Shown: positions 1 through 6,522 of the stretch, in pieces
How positions within the stretch are numbered: the stretch's first letter is position 1
How the letters are laid out: each line of letters opens with the position of its first letter
Source of the DNA: an uncultured Eubacteriales bacterium
GTDB lineage: Bacteria > Bacillota > Clostridia > Oscillospirales > Acutalibacteraceae
DNA: 11,705 nucleotides
Assembly: GCA_900319615.1 (NCBI GenBank)
Contig: ONPE01000058.1
Location: 1 to 11,705, forward strand
Reading direction: 5' to 3'
Program-made: the position numbers and the translations under genes
The notes under the pieces: generated by a model
The model's input: the letters and a program-made list of their open reading frames with translations, nothing else
The model's database searches: none
Told to the model about the DNA's origin: nothing

Positions 1-11
1 AATACTGTCAT
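1..11 (-). CDS. Start of an unidentified gene running off the left edge
   Basis: Only ATG ACA GTA plus two bases are visible on the minus strand (ATG at 11-9), so nothing can be said about the product beyond Met-Thr-Val. The start is supported by a strong ribosome binding site, GGAGG at 22-18, with a 6-nt A/T-only spacer. It also has its own promoter at 174-202 and a leader of about 155 nt. It follows the terminator of the sugar locus, so it is probably a separate transcription unit that happens to lie downstream, but a functional link cannot be excluded. Confidence 0.55.
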
Positions 12-167
12 AAAAAACCTCCGTTGTTGAAAATTCAGCCGAATATCAGCCGTTTATATAGAAGCTCCGCCGTTAAGGTGGGGCGCTTCTGACTTTGATG
101 CGTCCGTCATGCAACGGCGAAATCGTACGCTCCATGCGTCGTATGATTTTGTCGATTGAGGATCCGT
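12..167 (-). promoter_or_regulatory. Structured 5' leader of the left-edge gene
   Basis: This is the predicted untranslated leader between the promoter at 174-202 and the ATG at 11. Three stem-loops can be read by eye: arms 120-129 and 140-149 (10 bp, one A-C mismatch in the RNA, 10-nt loop); arms 104-107 and 114-117 (4 bp); and arms 61-65 and 85-89 closing a CCACC/GGCGG inner stem (61-89). The ribosome binding site at 18-22 lies beyond the last stem. No known riboswitch class was recognised, so this is only a candidate cis-regulatory leader. Confidence 0.35.
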
Positions 168-173
168 ATTTAC

Positions 174-202
174 ATTATAGGGAAAAAGACCGAAAAACAC
201 AA
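174..202 (-). promoter_or_regulatory. Sigma-70-type promoter for the left-edge gene
   Basis: On the minus strand, TTGTGT (202-197) is followed by a 17-nt spacer and a perfect TATAAT (179-174). Transcription would start near 167. Upstream sequence is A/T-rich, and a perfect 12-bp palindrome AGATAATTATCT at 287-298 lies about 120 bp upstream; it could be a regulator site but nothing else supports that. Confidence 0.6.
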
Positions 203-421
203 CAGTTATTATCAAAATGTAATTATTATAATAAAAAAACCGCAAAAATCCGCGTTATTTTATAATTTATCTGATCTCTGACTGATAGATAATTATCTGT
301 GATCCGTTTTCCGCAAGATTATTTCGGACAGTATTTTTTGCTCTCGTATATAGCATCACGACCCGATCACCGTAATTGCATTAGCATTACGATTTTTAAC
401 ATCAGCGAAACGAATAATTGA
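203..421. other. A/T-rich intergenic stretch with no gene
   Basis: Together with the leader, promoter and terminator, this makes up the gene-free 12-481 segment. It holds the palindrome AGATAATTATCT (287-298) and an inverted repeat (371-379 with 384-391, ATTA loop) followed by five T on the plus strand. A 63-codon minus-strand frame (54-245) runs through the promoter and has no ribosome binding site, so I do not regard it as a gene. Confidence 0.5.
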
Positions 422-458
422 AAACATAAAACAGGGGCGTCCGAAACGGTCGTCCCTG
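422..458 (-). terminator. Rho-independent terminator at the end of the sugar locus
   Basis: Arms at 458-448 and 442-432 form an 11-bp stem on the minus-strand RNA with two mismatches and a 5-nt loop. It is followed by a T-rich tail, TTTTATGTTT (431-422). The stem ends 24 nt after the stop of the GH13 gene, as expected for the last gene of an operon. The flanking A-rich and T-rich tracts could let it work weakly in both directions. Confidence 0.75.
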
Positions 459-481
459 CTTTTATGAAGGCTTAAATATTT

Positions 482-2320
482 TTATTCTGTCAGCGCCCAT
501 ACGAAGCCGTAGGCTCCGAGGGTGATCTTTTGCTGTTTATGCTTTTTGCCGGTAATCAGATCGGTGTAGGACAGATCTATGTCGAACTCCACGGTGCGTT
601 CTTCATCACAGAAGTTGAACAGAGCCAGAAGATTCTGCTCCTTGTACGCGCGGTAGAAGCCGAGGACATTATAGGAGCCGGCGTCGAACGTCGATATCTT
701 CGCCCATTGCTTGAACGCCCTGTTCTTTCCGCGAACCTCGCCCATCCTTTTCAGAGAGTTGAATATCCTGCCCTGATAGCTGTCGGGGTCGGTACGCTTT
801 TTGGCGAGCTTACGGTCAAATTTGCCGCGGTGGAGATAACGGCTGTCGAATTTCTTGTTGATATCCGCGTGATATGTATAGTCGTTCAGCTGACCGACTT
901 CATCGCCGCTGTAGATGACGGGGATGCCGCTGAGGGAAAACATGAACGCGTGGAGCATTATATCTGCTTTTACGGCGATATCCAGCGCCTTGTCGTCCTT
1001 ATCCCACAGAGCCGCCTCGATACCGCAAAGGCTGGCGGCCGTACCGCATAGCCTTGCGTCGCGCAGGATCTGGTCGTCGTTGTACAGCTCTCCGCGAGCC
1101 GGACTGCCCTTGAATCTGCCGGTGAAGAAATCATTGAGGAACTGCTTGTGAGGTATCTCCTCCATGCCGAAATATCTGAGGAAGTCGTAGTCCAGACCCC
1201 AGCCGATATCGTCGTGACAGCGCAGATAGTTGAGGAACACGCAGTTCGAATCCAGCTCGCCGACCTTCTCGATCTGCTTGCGCAGCAGGCGGACGTCGCG
1301 CGTGGCGAAGGTGTTCCATATGCTCGCCATCGTCGTAACGTTGTAGAGGATATGGCACTCGGGCTTTTTCTCGGTACCGAAGTAGGGGGCGACCTTAGAG
1401 GGCTCCATGACGACCTCGCCCAGCAGCAGCACCGACGGGCACACGATCTCGCAGATGATGCGCATCATCCTGACGATGTTGTGCACCTGCGGCAGATTGC
1501 GGCAGGTGGTGCCGAGCTCCTTCCAGATATAGGGCACCGCGTCAAGGCGGATAACATCTATACCGGCGTTGGCGAGGAACAGCATATTGGCGGTCATATC
1601 GTTGAACACCATCGGGTTAGCGTAGTTCAGATCCCACTGGTACGGATAGAAGGTAGTCATGACGATCTCGCCGTTGTCGAGCTGAGTGAAGTTGCCGGGG
1701 GCTGTCCTCGGGAAAACCTGCGGTACGGTCCTCTCAAAGGCCTGGGGTATCTCCCAGTTGTCGTAGAAGAAGTAGTGGCTGCGGGCGTCGGGGTCGCCCT
1801 CACGGGCAGCCTTTGCCCACTCATGCTCGTCGCTGGTGTGATTCATGACAAAGTCAAGACAGCAGTTGATGCCGCGCTTGTGGCACAGGGCGGTCAGCTT
1901 GCGCAGGTCGTCCATCGTGCCCAGATGGGGCTGCACCTTGCGAAAGTCAGCCACGGCATAGCCGCCGTCGCTGTTCTCTTTAGGGCTGTCCAGCAGCGGC
2001 ATGAGGTGAAGATAGTTTACGCCGCTCTCGGTGAAATAATCAATATTTTTGATGACGCCGTTGAGGTTGCCGGCGAAGTTATCGACATAGAGCATCATGC
2101 CGACGATATCGTTGCCGCGATACCAGTATGTGTCCTCTTCGCGTTCGCGGTCACGTTGTTTCAGAGCCTCGTCACGCTCGGTATAATTCTGCTTTATCAG
2201 CTTGCAGAGATAATCGAACCCCTGCTTATCCTCGTGATACAGCTCATAGTACAGCCACTTGAGCTCGTCGTATCGGCTCTTGAAGCGTATACCGAGCTCG
2301 TTGCTATAATCCTTTTTCAT
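482..2320 (-). CDS. Amylosucrase-type sucrose-active enzyme (GH13, subfamily 4-like)
   Basis: Predicted cytoplasmic enzyme of 612 aa that splits sucrose through a covalent glucosyl intermediate, releasing fructose and passing glucose to an alpha-1,4-glucan (amylosucrase) or to water (sucrose hydrolase). The N-terminal helical domain (about 1-75) has the amylosucrase pattern and precedes a (beta/alpha)8 barrel. Motifs: YLHLMPL (103-109), SDGGYAV (117-123, whose Asp pairs with a distal Arg in amylosucrases), DFVMNH (156-161), IRLDA with nucleophile D260, GEVV with acid/base E302, and RCHDDIGW with D370 as third acid. HDDIGW is typical of amylosucrases. The matching distal Arg is in FDSR (491-494). 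No signal peptide. I chose ATG 2320 because AGGGAG (2336-2331) is 10 nt upstream; the alternative ATG at 2329 is only 1 nt from it. It lies 29 nt after the fructokinase stop. Transferase and hydrolase activity cannot be told apart from sequence. Confidence 0.88.
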   Translation of the reverse strand: MKKDYSNELGIRFKSRYDELKWLYYELYHEDKQGFDYLCKLIKQNYTERDEALKQRDREREEDTYWYRGNDIVGMMLYVDNFAGNLNGVIKNIDYFTESGVNYLHLMPLLDSPKENSDGGYAVADFRKVQPHLGTMDDLRKLTALCHKRGINCCLDFVMNHTSDEHEWAKAAREGDPDARSHYFFYDNWEIPQAFERTVPQVFPRTAPGNFTQLDNGEIVMTTFYPYQWDLNYANPMVFNDMTANMLFLANAGIDVIRLDAVPYIWKELGTTCRNLPQVHNIVRMMRIICEIVCPSVLLLGEVVMEPSKVAPYFGTEKKPECHILYNVTTMASIWNTFATRDVRLLRKQIEKVGELDSNCVFLNYLRCHDDIGWGLDYDFLRYFGMEEIPHKQFLNDFFTGRFKGSPARGELYNDDQILRDARLCGTAASLCGIEAALWDKDDKALDIAVKADIMLHAFMFSLSGIPVIYSGDEVGQLNDYTYHADINKKFDSRYLHRGKFDRKLAKKRTDPDSYQGRIFNSLKRMGEVRGKNRAFKQWAKISTFDAGSYNVLGFYRAYKEQNLLALFNFCDEERTVEFDIDLSYTDLITGKKHKQQKITLGAYGFVWALTE

Positions 2321-2349
2321 GACTATCATTCTCCCTGAAAAAGTCTTTA

Positions 2350-3318
2350 TCAGTTTTCATTCAGTATTTTTTCTACGTCGGCACGGTCGGGCATCGCGCG
2401 GATCGCGCCCTTCTTGGTGGTGACGATATACGCCGCAGCGTTTGCAAAGCGAAGCATGGCGGTGAGGTCGTCGTCGGTAAGATCGTCGAGACCCTTATCC
2501 AGCGCGAACGCCTGAGCGCAGGCGCAGAAGGTATCGCCGGCGCCGGTGGTCTCGATGGTTCCGCCCAGCTTGAACGCGGGCACAAATATCTTTTTATCTC
2601 CGTAATAGGAGTAGCTTCCGTCGGGACCCGCTGTGACATTCAGCAGGCGGATATTCGGGAAGTTCTTTTTGAGATATGCCGCTCCCTCGTCAAAGTCGGA
2701 GCTGCCGGATATAAACTCGATCTCGTTGTCTGCGATCTTGAGGATGTCGCACTGTGAGAGACCCCACTCGATCTGCTCTCTGGCTGCCTCAAGGCTGCTC
2801 CACAGGGGAGGACGGAGGTTCGGGTCGAAGGAGATCATCGCGCCGTTCTCCTTGGCGATACGCACAGCCTTCTTGGTAGCCTCGCGCACGGCATCGTGGG
2901 TCATCGAGAGCGTGCCGAAGTGGAAGATCCTCGTATTCGCGAGCATATCCTCGGGTATCTCGTCGGCGGTGAGCATCATATCCGCTCCGGGATTGCGGTA
3001 GAACGAAAAATCGCGGTCACCGTTCTCGAAGGTCCGGACAAACGCGAGCGTGGTGTTCACCGACTGATCCGACAGCAGCGAGCTTGTGTCTATCCCGATA
3101 TCCGAGACGGTATCGCGCAGGCTCCTGCCGAACATATCGTCGCCGACCTTGCCGATGAAGGCGCAGTTCTTATCGAGCTTTTTGAGCATGGCGAGCACGT
3201 TGCAGGGCGCGCCGCCGGGGTTCGCCTCAAAAACGGGATTGCCCTGATCGGAGATTCCGTTTTGGGTGAAATCTATCAATAATTCGCCTAAGGCGACTAC
3301 ATCATACATCTTATTCAT
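2350..3318 (-). CDS. Fructokinase, PfkB family
   Basis: ATP-dependent sugar kinase of 322 aa, the usual length for this family. It most likely converts fructose to fructose 6-phosphate. Visible motifs are the N-terminal substrate strand ALGELLIDF (9-17), the glycine-rich first signature NPGGAPCNVLAML (33-45), SFDPNLRPPLW (163-173), common in bacterial fructokinases, and the second PfkB signature ETTGAGDTF (256-264) with catalytic D262 and its anion hole. The ATG at 3318 was chosen because GGAG (3328-3325) sits 6 nt upstream; the frame could be extended to a TTG at 3330, but that codon overlaps the ribosome binding site. Both the GH32 and GH13 enzymes nearby release fructose, which supports fructose over other PfkB substrates such as ribose or KDG. 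The next gene starts 29 nt downstream, so the two are probably co-transcribed. Confidence 0.9.
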   Translation of the reverse strand: MNKMYDVVALGELLIDFTQNGISDQGNPVFEANPGGAPCNVLAMLKKLDKNCAFIGKVGDDMFGRSLRDTVSDIGIDTSSLLSDQSVNTTLAFVRTFENGDRDFSFYRNPGADMMLTADEIPEDMLANTRIFHFGTLSMTHDAVREATKKAVRIAKENGAMISFDPNLRPPLWSSLEAAREQIEWGLSQCDILKIADNEIEFISGSSDFDEGAAYLKKNFPNIRLLNVTAGPDGSYSYYGDKKIFVPAFKLGGTIETTGAGDTFCACAQAFALDKGLDDLTDDDLTAMLRFANAAAYIVTTKKGAIRAMPDRADVEKILNEN

Positions 3319-3340
3319 TTTATACTCCAAATCATATACA

Positions 3341-3433
3341 TTGTCATTCCGAGGAGGGCACTATAGATCGTCATTGTGAGGGCTTCAGCCCGTAACAATC
3401 TCAACCTTATTCTTGACCGACGTGGGAATCCCC
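3341..3433 (+). repeat. Palindromic intergenic repeat, copy A (plus orientation)
   Basis: Starts with TTGTCATTCCGAGGAGGGC and ends with CGACGTGGGAATCCCCC. This CATTCCGAGGAG ... GTGGCAATCCCC pattern resembles short REP/MITE-like intergenic repeats found in many bacterial genomes; the family name is not claimed. A nested palindromic unit (GTCATTGTGAGGGCTTC ... AACAATCTC, 3370-3401) sits inside, with a GGGCT/AGCCC stem. Copy B faces it at 3475-3545. Confidence 0.65.
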
Positions 3434-3474
3434 CGGATAGGAACAGATGGTCATTGACAGAGCCATTAAGGGGA

Positions 3475-3545
3475 AGGGGATTGCCACAGCCTGCCGTTTC
3501 ACGGCACCTCTCATAACGAGAGGCTTCGGGCTTCGCAATGACATT
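3475..3545 (-). repeat. Palindromic intergenic repeat, copy B (minus orientation)
   Basis: Read on the minus strand it begins AATGTCATTGCGAAGCCCG and ends GCTGTGGCAATCCCC, matching both ends of copy A in opposite orientation. Its middle holds two hairpins: CCTCTC/GAGAGG (3507-3523) and TGCCGT/ACGGCA (3492-3506). The interiors of A and B differ, so only the ends are shared. The pair lies between the ABC ATPase and the fructokinase. Confidence 0.65.
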
Positions 3546-3591
3546 GTAACAGTAACGCCGAATCAATCAGTTGCTTACTTAGATTTTAGTA

Positions 3592-4803
3592 TTAAAGGAG
3601 TGCCGGGCTGCCTTGACAGCCCGGCGAAAACCAACATGAACGAAAGTTTCTCGCTCTGATAATCAGATAATCAATACCTGGCACACTCAGGCGCGTTAGC
3701 CTCGGCGGATACCGGATCATACCAGATTCTTTATCAAAGAGCTGGATCAGCTTGGGCTGAACGGTGAACTTGATGTTAGCGCCCATAGATACGTCGGTCT
3801 CGAGATCCATCGTGGGGATGACCATGACAACCTCGTCGTCGCCCGAACGGGCATGGAGGTTGAACTCGGTACCGAGCAGCTCGCTGACTTCGACCTTTGC
3901 GCTGAGCTGACCTTCGCCTACGGTGATGTGCTGGGGACGGATGCCGCAGATGATCTCGCAGGGCTTCTGGTTGCGGGACTTGAGAGCCTTCTGCTGGAAC
4001 TCGTCAAGCTCGAACTTGACGCCGCGGATCTCAGCGATGTATTTACCGTTCTCAAGCAGCAGCTTGCAGCCTGCGAAGAAGTTCATGACGGGCATTCCGA
4101 TGAAGCCTGCTACGAAGAGGTTCACGGGCTTGCCGAACAGCTCCTGAGGAGTACCGATCTGGTTCACATAGCCGTCCTTCATGATGACGATACGGTCGCC
4201 CAGGGTCATAGCCTCGGTCTGGTCGTGGGTAACATACATGAAGGTGGTGTTGATGCGGGAGCGGAGCTTGATGATCTCGGCGCGCATCTGGTTCCTCAGC
4301 TTGGCGTCGAGGTTGGAGAGCGGCTCGTCCATCAAAAAGACCTTAGGATCACGGACCATCGCGCGTCCGATAGCGACACGCTGTCTCTGACCGCCGGAGA
4401 GAGCCTTCGGCTTACGGTCGAGGTACTGGGTGATATCCAGAACGCGGGCGACCTCTTCTACCTTCTGCTTGATCTCTGCCTTGGGGACCTTCTTGAGCTT
4501 GAGGGCGAAGCCGAGGTTGTCGCGCACGGTCATATGAGGATACAGAGCGTAGGACTGGAATACCATCGCGATATCTCTGTCCTTGGGCTCTACGTCGTTG
4601 CACAGCTTGCCGTCGATATACAGCTCGCCGCCTGAGATATCCTCGAGGCCGGCGACCATGCGCAGGGTCGTGGACTTACCGCAGCCGGAGGGACCGACCA
4701 AAACGATAAATTCCTTATCCTGGATGTGCAGGTTTACATCGTGTACTGCAGTTACGTTGCCTTCGTATACCTTTTTGATTCCTTTTAATATAACTTCTGA
4801 CAT
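3592..4803 (-). CDS. msmX: Sugar ABC transporter ATP-binding protein (MsmX/UgpC type) with abnormal C-terminus
   Basis: Cytoplasmic ATPase that powers the permease pair of this locus. Walker A GPSGCGKST (37-45), Q-loop Q83, signature LSGGQ (135-139), Walker B FLMDEP (156-161) with catalytic E160, D-loop NLDAKLR (164-170) and H-loop H193 are intact. A TOBE/OB regulatory domain (about 240-357) is typical of the MsmX/MalK group. That group is usually about 365-380 aa; this frame gives 403. The last 40 residues (after LFDKESGM at 362) are Arg/Pro-rich and read through the hairpin at 3602-3625, so they look like a frameshift or altered stop rather than a native tail. A TAA directly precedes ATG 4803 in frame, fixing the start, yet there is no close ribosome binding site (GGAGGAG is 24 nt away). 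It sits after a 209-bp gap, so separate transcription is possible. ATPases of this type often serve several importers. Confidence 0.9.
   Translation of the reverse strand: MSEVILKGIKKVYEGNVTAVHDVNLHIQDKEFIVLVGPSGCGKSTTLRMVAGLEDISGGELYIDGKLCNDVEPKDRDIAMVFQSYALYPHMTVRDNLGFALKLKKVPKAEIKQKVEEVARVLDITQYLDRKPKALSGGQRQRVAIGRAMVRDPKVFLMDEPLSNLDAKLRNQMRAEIIKLRSRINTTFMYVTHDQTEAMTLGDRIVIMKDGYVNQIGTPQELFGKPVNLFVAGFIGMPVMNFFAGCKLLLENGKYIAEIRGVKFELDEFQQKALKSRNQKPCEIICGIRPQHITVGEGQLSAKVEVSELLGTEFNLHARSGDDEVVMVIPTMDLETDVSMGANIKFTVQPKLIQLFDKESGMIRYPPRLTRLSVPGIDYLIIRARNFRSCWFSPGCQGSPALL
3602..3625 (-). terminator. GC-rich 9-bp hairpin after the ABC ATPase, possible terminator
   Basis: GCCGGGCTG (3602-3610) and CAGCCCGGC (3617-3625) form a perfect 9-bp stem with a 6-nt loop. 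On the minus strand it is followed by ACTCCTTTAATAC, which is only weakly T-rich, so efficient termination is uncertain. It lies inside the annotated frame of the ABC ATPase, which supports the view that the natural end of that gene is further upstream. Confidence 0.45.
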
Positions 4804-4851
4804 TTAACAGTGCTCTGACGGAAGGGACTCCTCCGATCCGCCTCGCGGCAT
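4804..4851 (-). CDS. Possible 15-codon upstream ORF ending at the ATPase start
   Basis: A minus-strand ATG at 4851-4849 opens a frame encoding MPRGGSEESLPSEHC whose TAA (4806-4804) directly abuts the ATPase ATG. Stop-start juxtaposition could support translational re-initiation, which would explain why the ATPase lacks a well-placed Shine-Dalgarno. The ORF's own ribosome binding site is poor (AAGG touches the ATG). No homology is known to me, so this may be chance. Confidence 0.2.
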   Translation of the reverse strand: MPRGGSEESLPSEHC

Positions 4852-5012
4852 CCTTATATATGATGCACCGCATTACGACAGGTCTCCACTCTGCCGCACC
4901 GCAAGCTGACGGTAATAATCCTCCTTCTTTTATGTACGGACGCTCATATTGTGGAGTGATCGCCCGCCAATGGATTATATAGATAATTGTGGATTTTTGA
5001 TTTACTTGTTAA
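4852..5012. other. Intergenic part between GH32 and ABC ATPase
   Basis: No gene is seen. On the minus strand it holds a TATAAT (4979-4974) without a recognisable -35, an isolated AAGGAGG (4926-4920) with no ATG in range, and a bulged inverted repeat (GCGG-TG-CATC with GATGCCGC, about 4844-4870). A weak promoter for the ATPase is possible but not convincing. No terminator was seen after the GH32 stop. Confidence 0.35.
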
Positions 5013-6482
5013 TTAGATATCCAAAGTGTATTGTTCGATATTGATAAGAGCCTTGCCCTTTGACTCGAAGCTGATCCCGTCAGCCTCTTCGGGCGGGAAG
5101 ATGGCGAAGCTCGCCGCCTGCTCGCCGCCGTTGACAAAGAGCTCCATGCTGTACCGGTCGAGGATGAAGCGTATCGTGATCTCGCCCTGTCTGTCGCGAA
5201 CCGCGAATTCCCGGTGGTTCATGACGTTCTCGGGCCATCCGCTGCGGCTCCTGTTCACGAGAACGGTGCCTTTATCGGGACGATAGCGGATAGAGGTCAC
5301 ATAGCCTTCGCCCTCGGCGACATTTACGATAAAGCTTTTGTAAAGATCGGTACCGTCCGGTCTGACAGCGACCGTAAGATCGAGGCTCCTGCCCCTTATA
5401 CCGGGGAGGGTCGTCTTGCCGTCTACGGAGATATCCGTATAGGATACGCGATTTTTGCGATAGTTCTCCAGCTCCCTTACGGGTTTTTGGATAAGCCTGC
5501 CGTCGCGGACGTTCAGCTCGCGGGGCAGGGTCATCTGACCGAAGAAGGGGAGGGTCTCTACGGGACGTATCTCCACGCTGTTCCAGTACTGCATCCACGC
5601 GATGATGACGCGTCTGCCGTCCGGGGTCGGAACGGTCTGCGGAGCGTAGAAGTCCAGACCGTAGTCGATGGTGTGCTCCGTTTCTCTTGTGAGAACGCCG
5701 TCGTCACCCAGCTCGCCGATAAGGCAGAGCGTGGTGTTGCCGAAGATGAACTCCATGCCGTCGCCGCGCATCTCCTGCGGGCTGACGAGCAGTACATCCT
5801 TCCCGTCCAGCTTGAAGAGATCGGGACACTCCCACATCCTGCCGAAGCGGTTCTCGGATGCTGCTACGGTGCTAACCCTGCTCCAGTGCACAGCGTCGTC
5901 GCTTTCAAACAGAAGCACGGCGCCGCTGCCGTCACAGGTGAGATTACCGGTCACAACGCAGAACTTGCCGTCGCTTTCCCATATCTTGGGATCGCGGAAG
6001 TGTACGTGGCTGCCTCCCTCGGGGAGGAGCTCGTCGCTTATCACGGGGTTGTTCTCATATTTTTCGTAGTTTATCCCGTCGCCGAAGGCGAGACACTGGG
6101 TCTGGTACTCGTCACCGTCGTCTGTCTTTCTGACGCCGGTATATATCAGGAGGTGCCGTCCGTCCCGGAGCTCAATTGCGCTGCCCGAGAAGCAGCCGTC
6201 TTTGTCGTAGCTCTCGTCGGGAGCCAGCGCGCAGGGCAGGCGTTCCCATCTGATGAAATCACGGGTCTTGACATGACCCCAGTGCATGGTGTCCCAGTGC
6301 GTGCTGTAGGGATTGTACTGGAAGAATAAGTGATACTCGCCCCGATACAGCGAAAAGCCGTTCGGATCGTTGATCCAGCCTACCTCGCCCGTTACGTGAA
6401 AGCGGGGGAGAAGCGCCGGAGAAATTTTTGGTATGTGCTCGTTTTCGTATTCGCGAGCTTTTGAAAGAAGAACACTTTGCAT
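5013..6482 (-). CDS. Beta-fructofuranosidase / sucrose hydrolase, GH32
   Basis: Predicted to hydrolyse terminal beta-fructosyl bonds in sucrose or short fructo-oligosaccharides, releasing fructose. The protein is 489 aa, normal for bacterial GH32. Key motifs: WINDPNG (36-42) with nucleophile D39, FSGSA (98-102), FRDP (162-165) with transition-state D164, and WECPD (217-221) with acid/base E218. The five-bladed propeller is followed by a C-terminal beta-sandwich (about 340-489). No signal peptide or anchor is visible, so it acts in the cytoplasm on imported substrate. With an ABC importer and no PTS in view, the substrate is probably not phosphorylated, although the family also includes sucrose-6-phosphate hydrolases. 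The ATG at 6482 was chosen because AAGGA (6496-6492) is 9 nt upstream; ATG 6488 is only 3 nt from it. It starts 40 nt after DUF624. Confidence 0.93.
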   Translation of the reverse strand: MQSVLLSKAREYENEHIPKISPALLPRFHVTGEVGWINDPNGFSLYRGEYHLFFQYNPYSTHWDTMHWGHVKTRDFIRWERLPCALAPDESYDKDGCFSGSAIELRDGRHLLIYTGVRKTDDGDEYQTQCLAFGDGINYEKYENNPVISDELLPEGGSHVHFRDPKIWESDGKFCVVTGNLTCDGSGAVLLFESDDAVHWSRVSTVAASENRFGRMWECPDLFKLDGKDVLLVSPQEMRGDGMEFIFGNTTLCLIGELGDDGVLTRETEHTIDYGLDFYAPQTVPTPDGRRVIIAWMQYWNSVEIRPVETLPFFGQMTLPRELNVRDGRLIQKPVRELENYRKNRVSYTDISVDGKTTLPGIRGRSLDLTVAVRPDGTDLYKSFIVNVAEGEGYVTSIRYRPDKGTVLVNRSRSGWPENVMNHREFAVRDRQGEITIRFILDRYSMELFVNGGEQAASFAIFPPEEADGISFESKGKALINIEQYTLDI

Positions 6483-6522
6483 TAGCATAATTCCTTCTTA
6501 TATTATTGCATTTTCGCTTGGA

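Noticed and set aside
54..245. A 63-codon minus-strand frame near the left edge
   Set aside because: It starts upstream of and runs through the promoter at 174-202, lacks a Shine-Dalgarno sequence and does not resemble a coding sequence.
1148..2338. A 396-codon open frame on the plus strand opposite the GH13 gene
   Set aside because: It is antisense to a gene with complete catalytic motifs, gives a low-complexity Val/Ala/Leu/His-rich protein and has no ribosome binding site. It is a codon-bias shadow, as are the long plus-strand frames at 3853-4635, 5214-6329 and 9346-10449.
3341..3545. An insertion sequence or CRISPR array in the repeat region
   Set aside because: There is no transposase frame, and there are only two opposite copies with no regular spacers.
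3315..3659. Small frames on both strands across the ATPase-fructokinase gap
   Set aside because: They lie on the palindromic repeats and translate mirror-like repeat sequence without recognisable domains.
4974..4979. A promoter for the ABC ATPase based on TATAAT in the 209-bp gap
   Set aside because: No acceptable -35 element is found 16-18 nt upstream, so I list it only as a note on the intergenic region.
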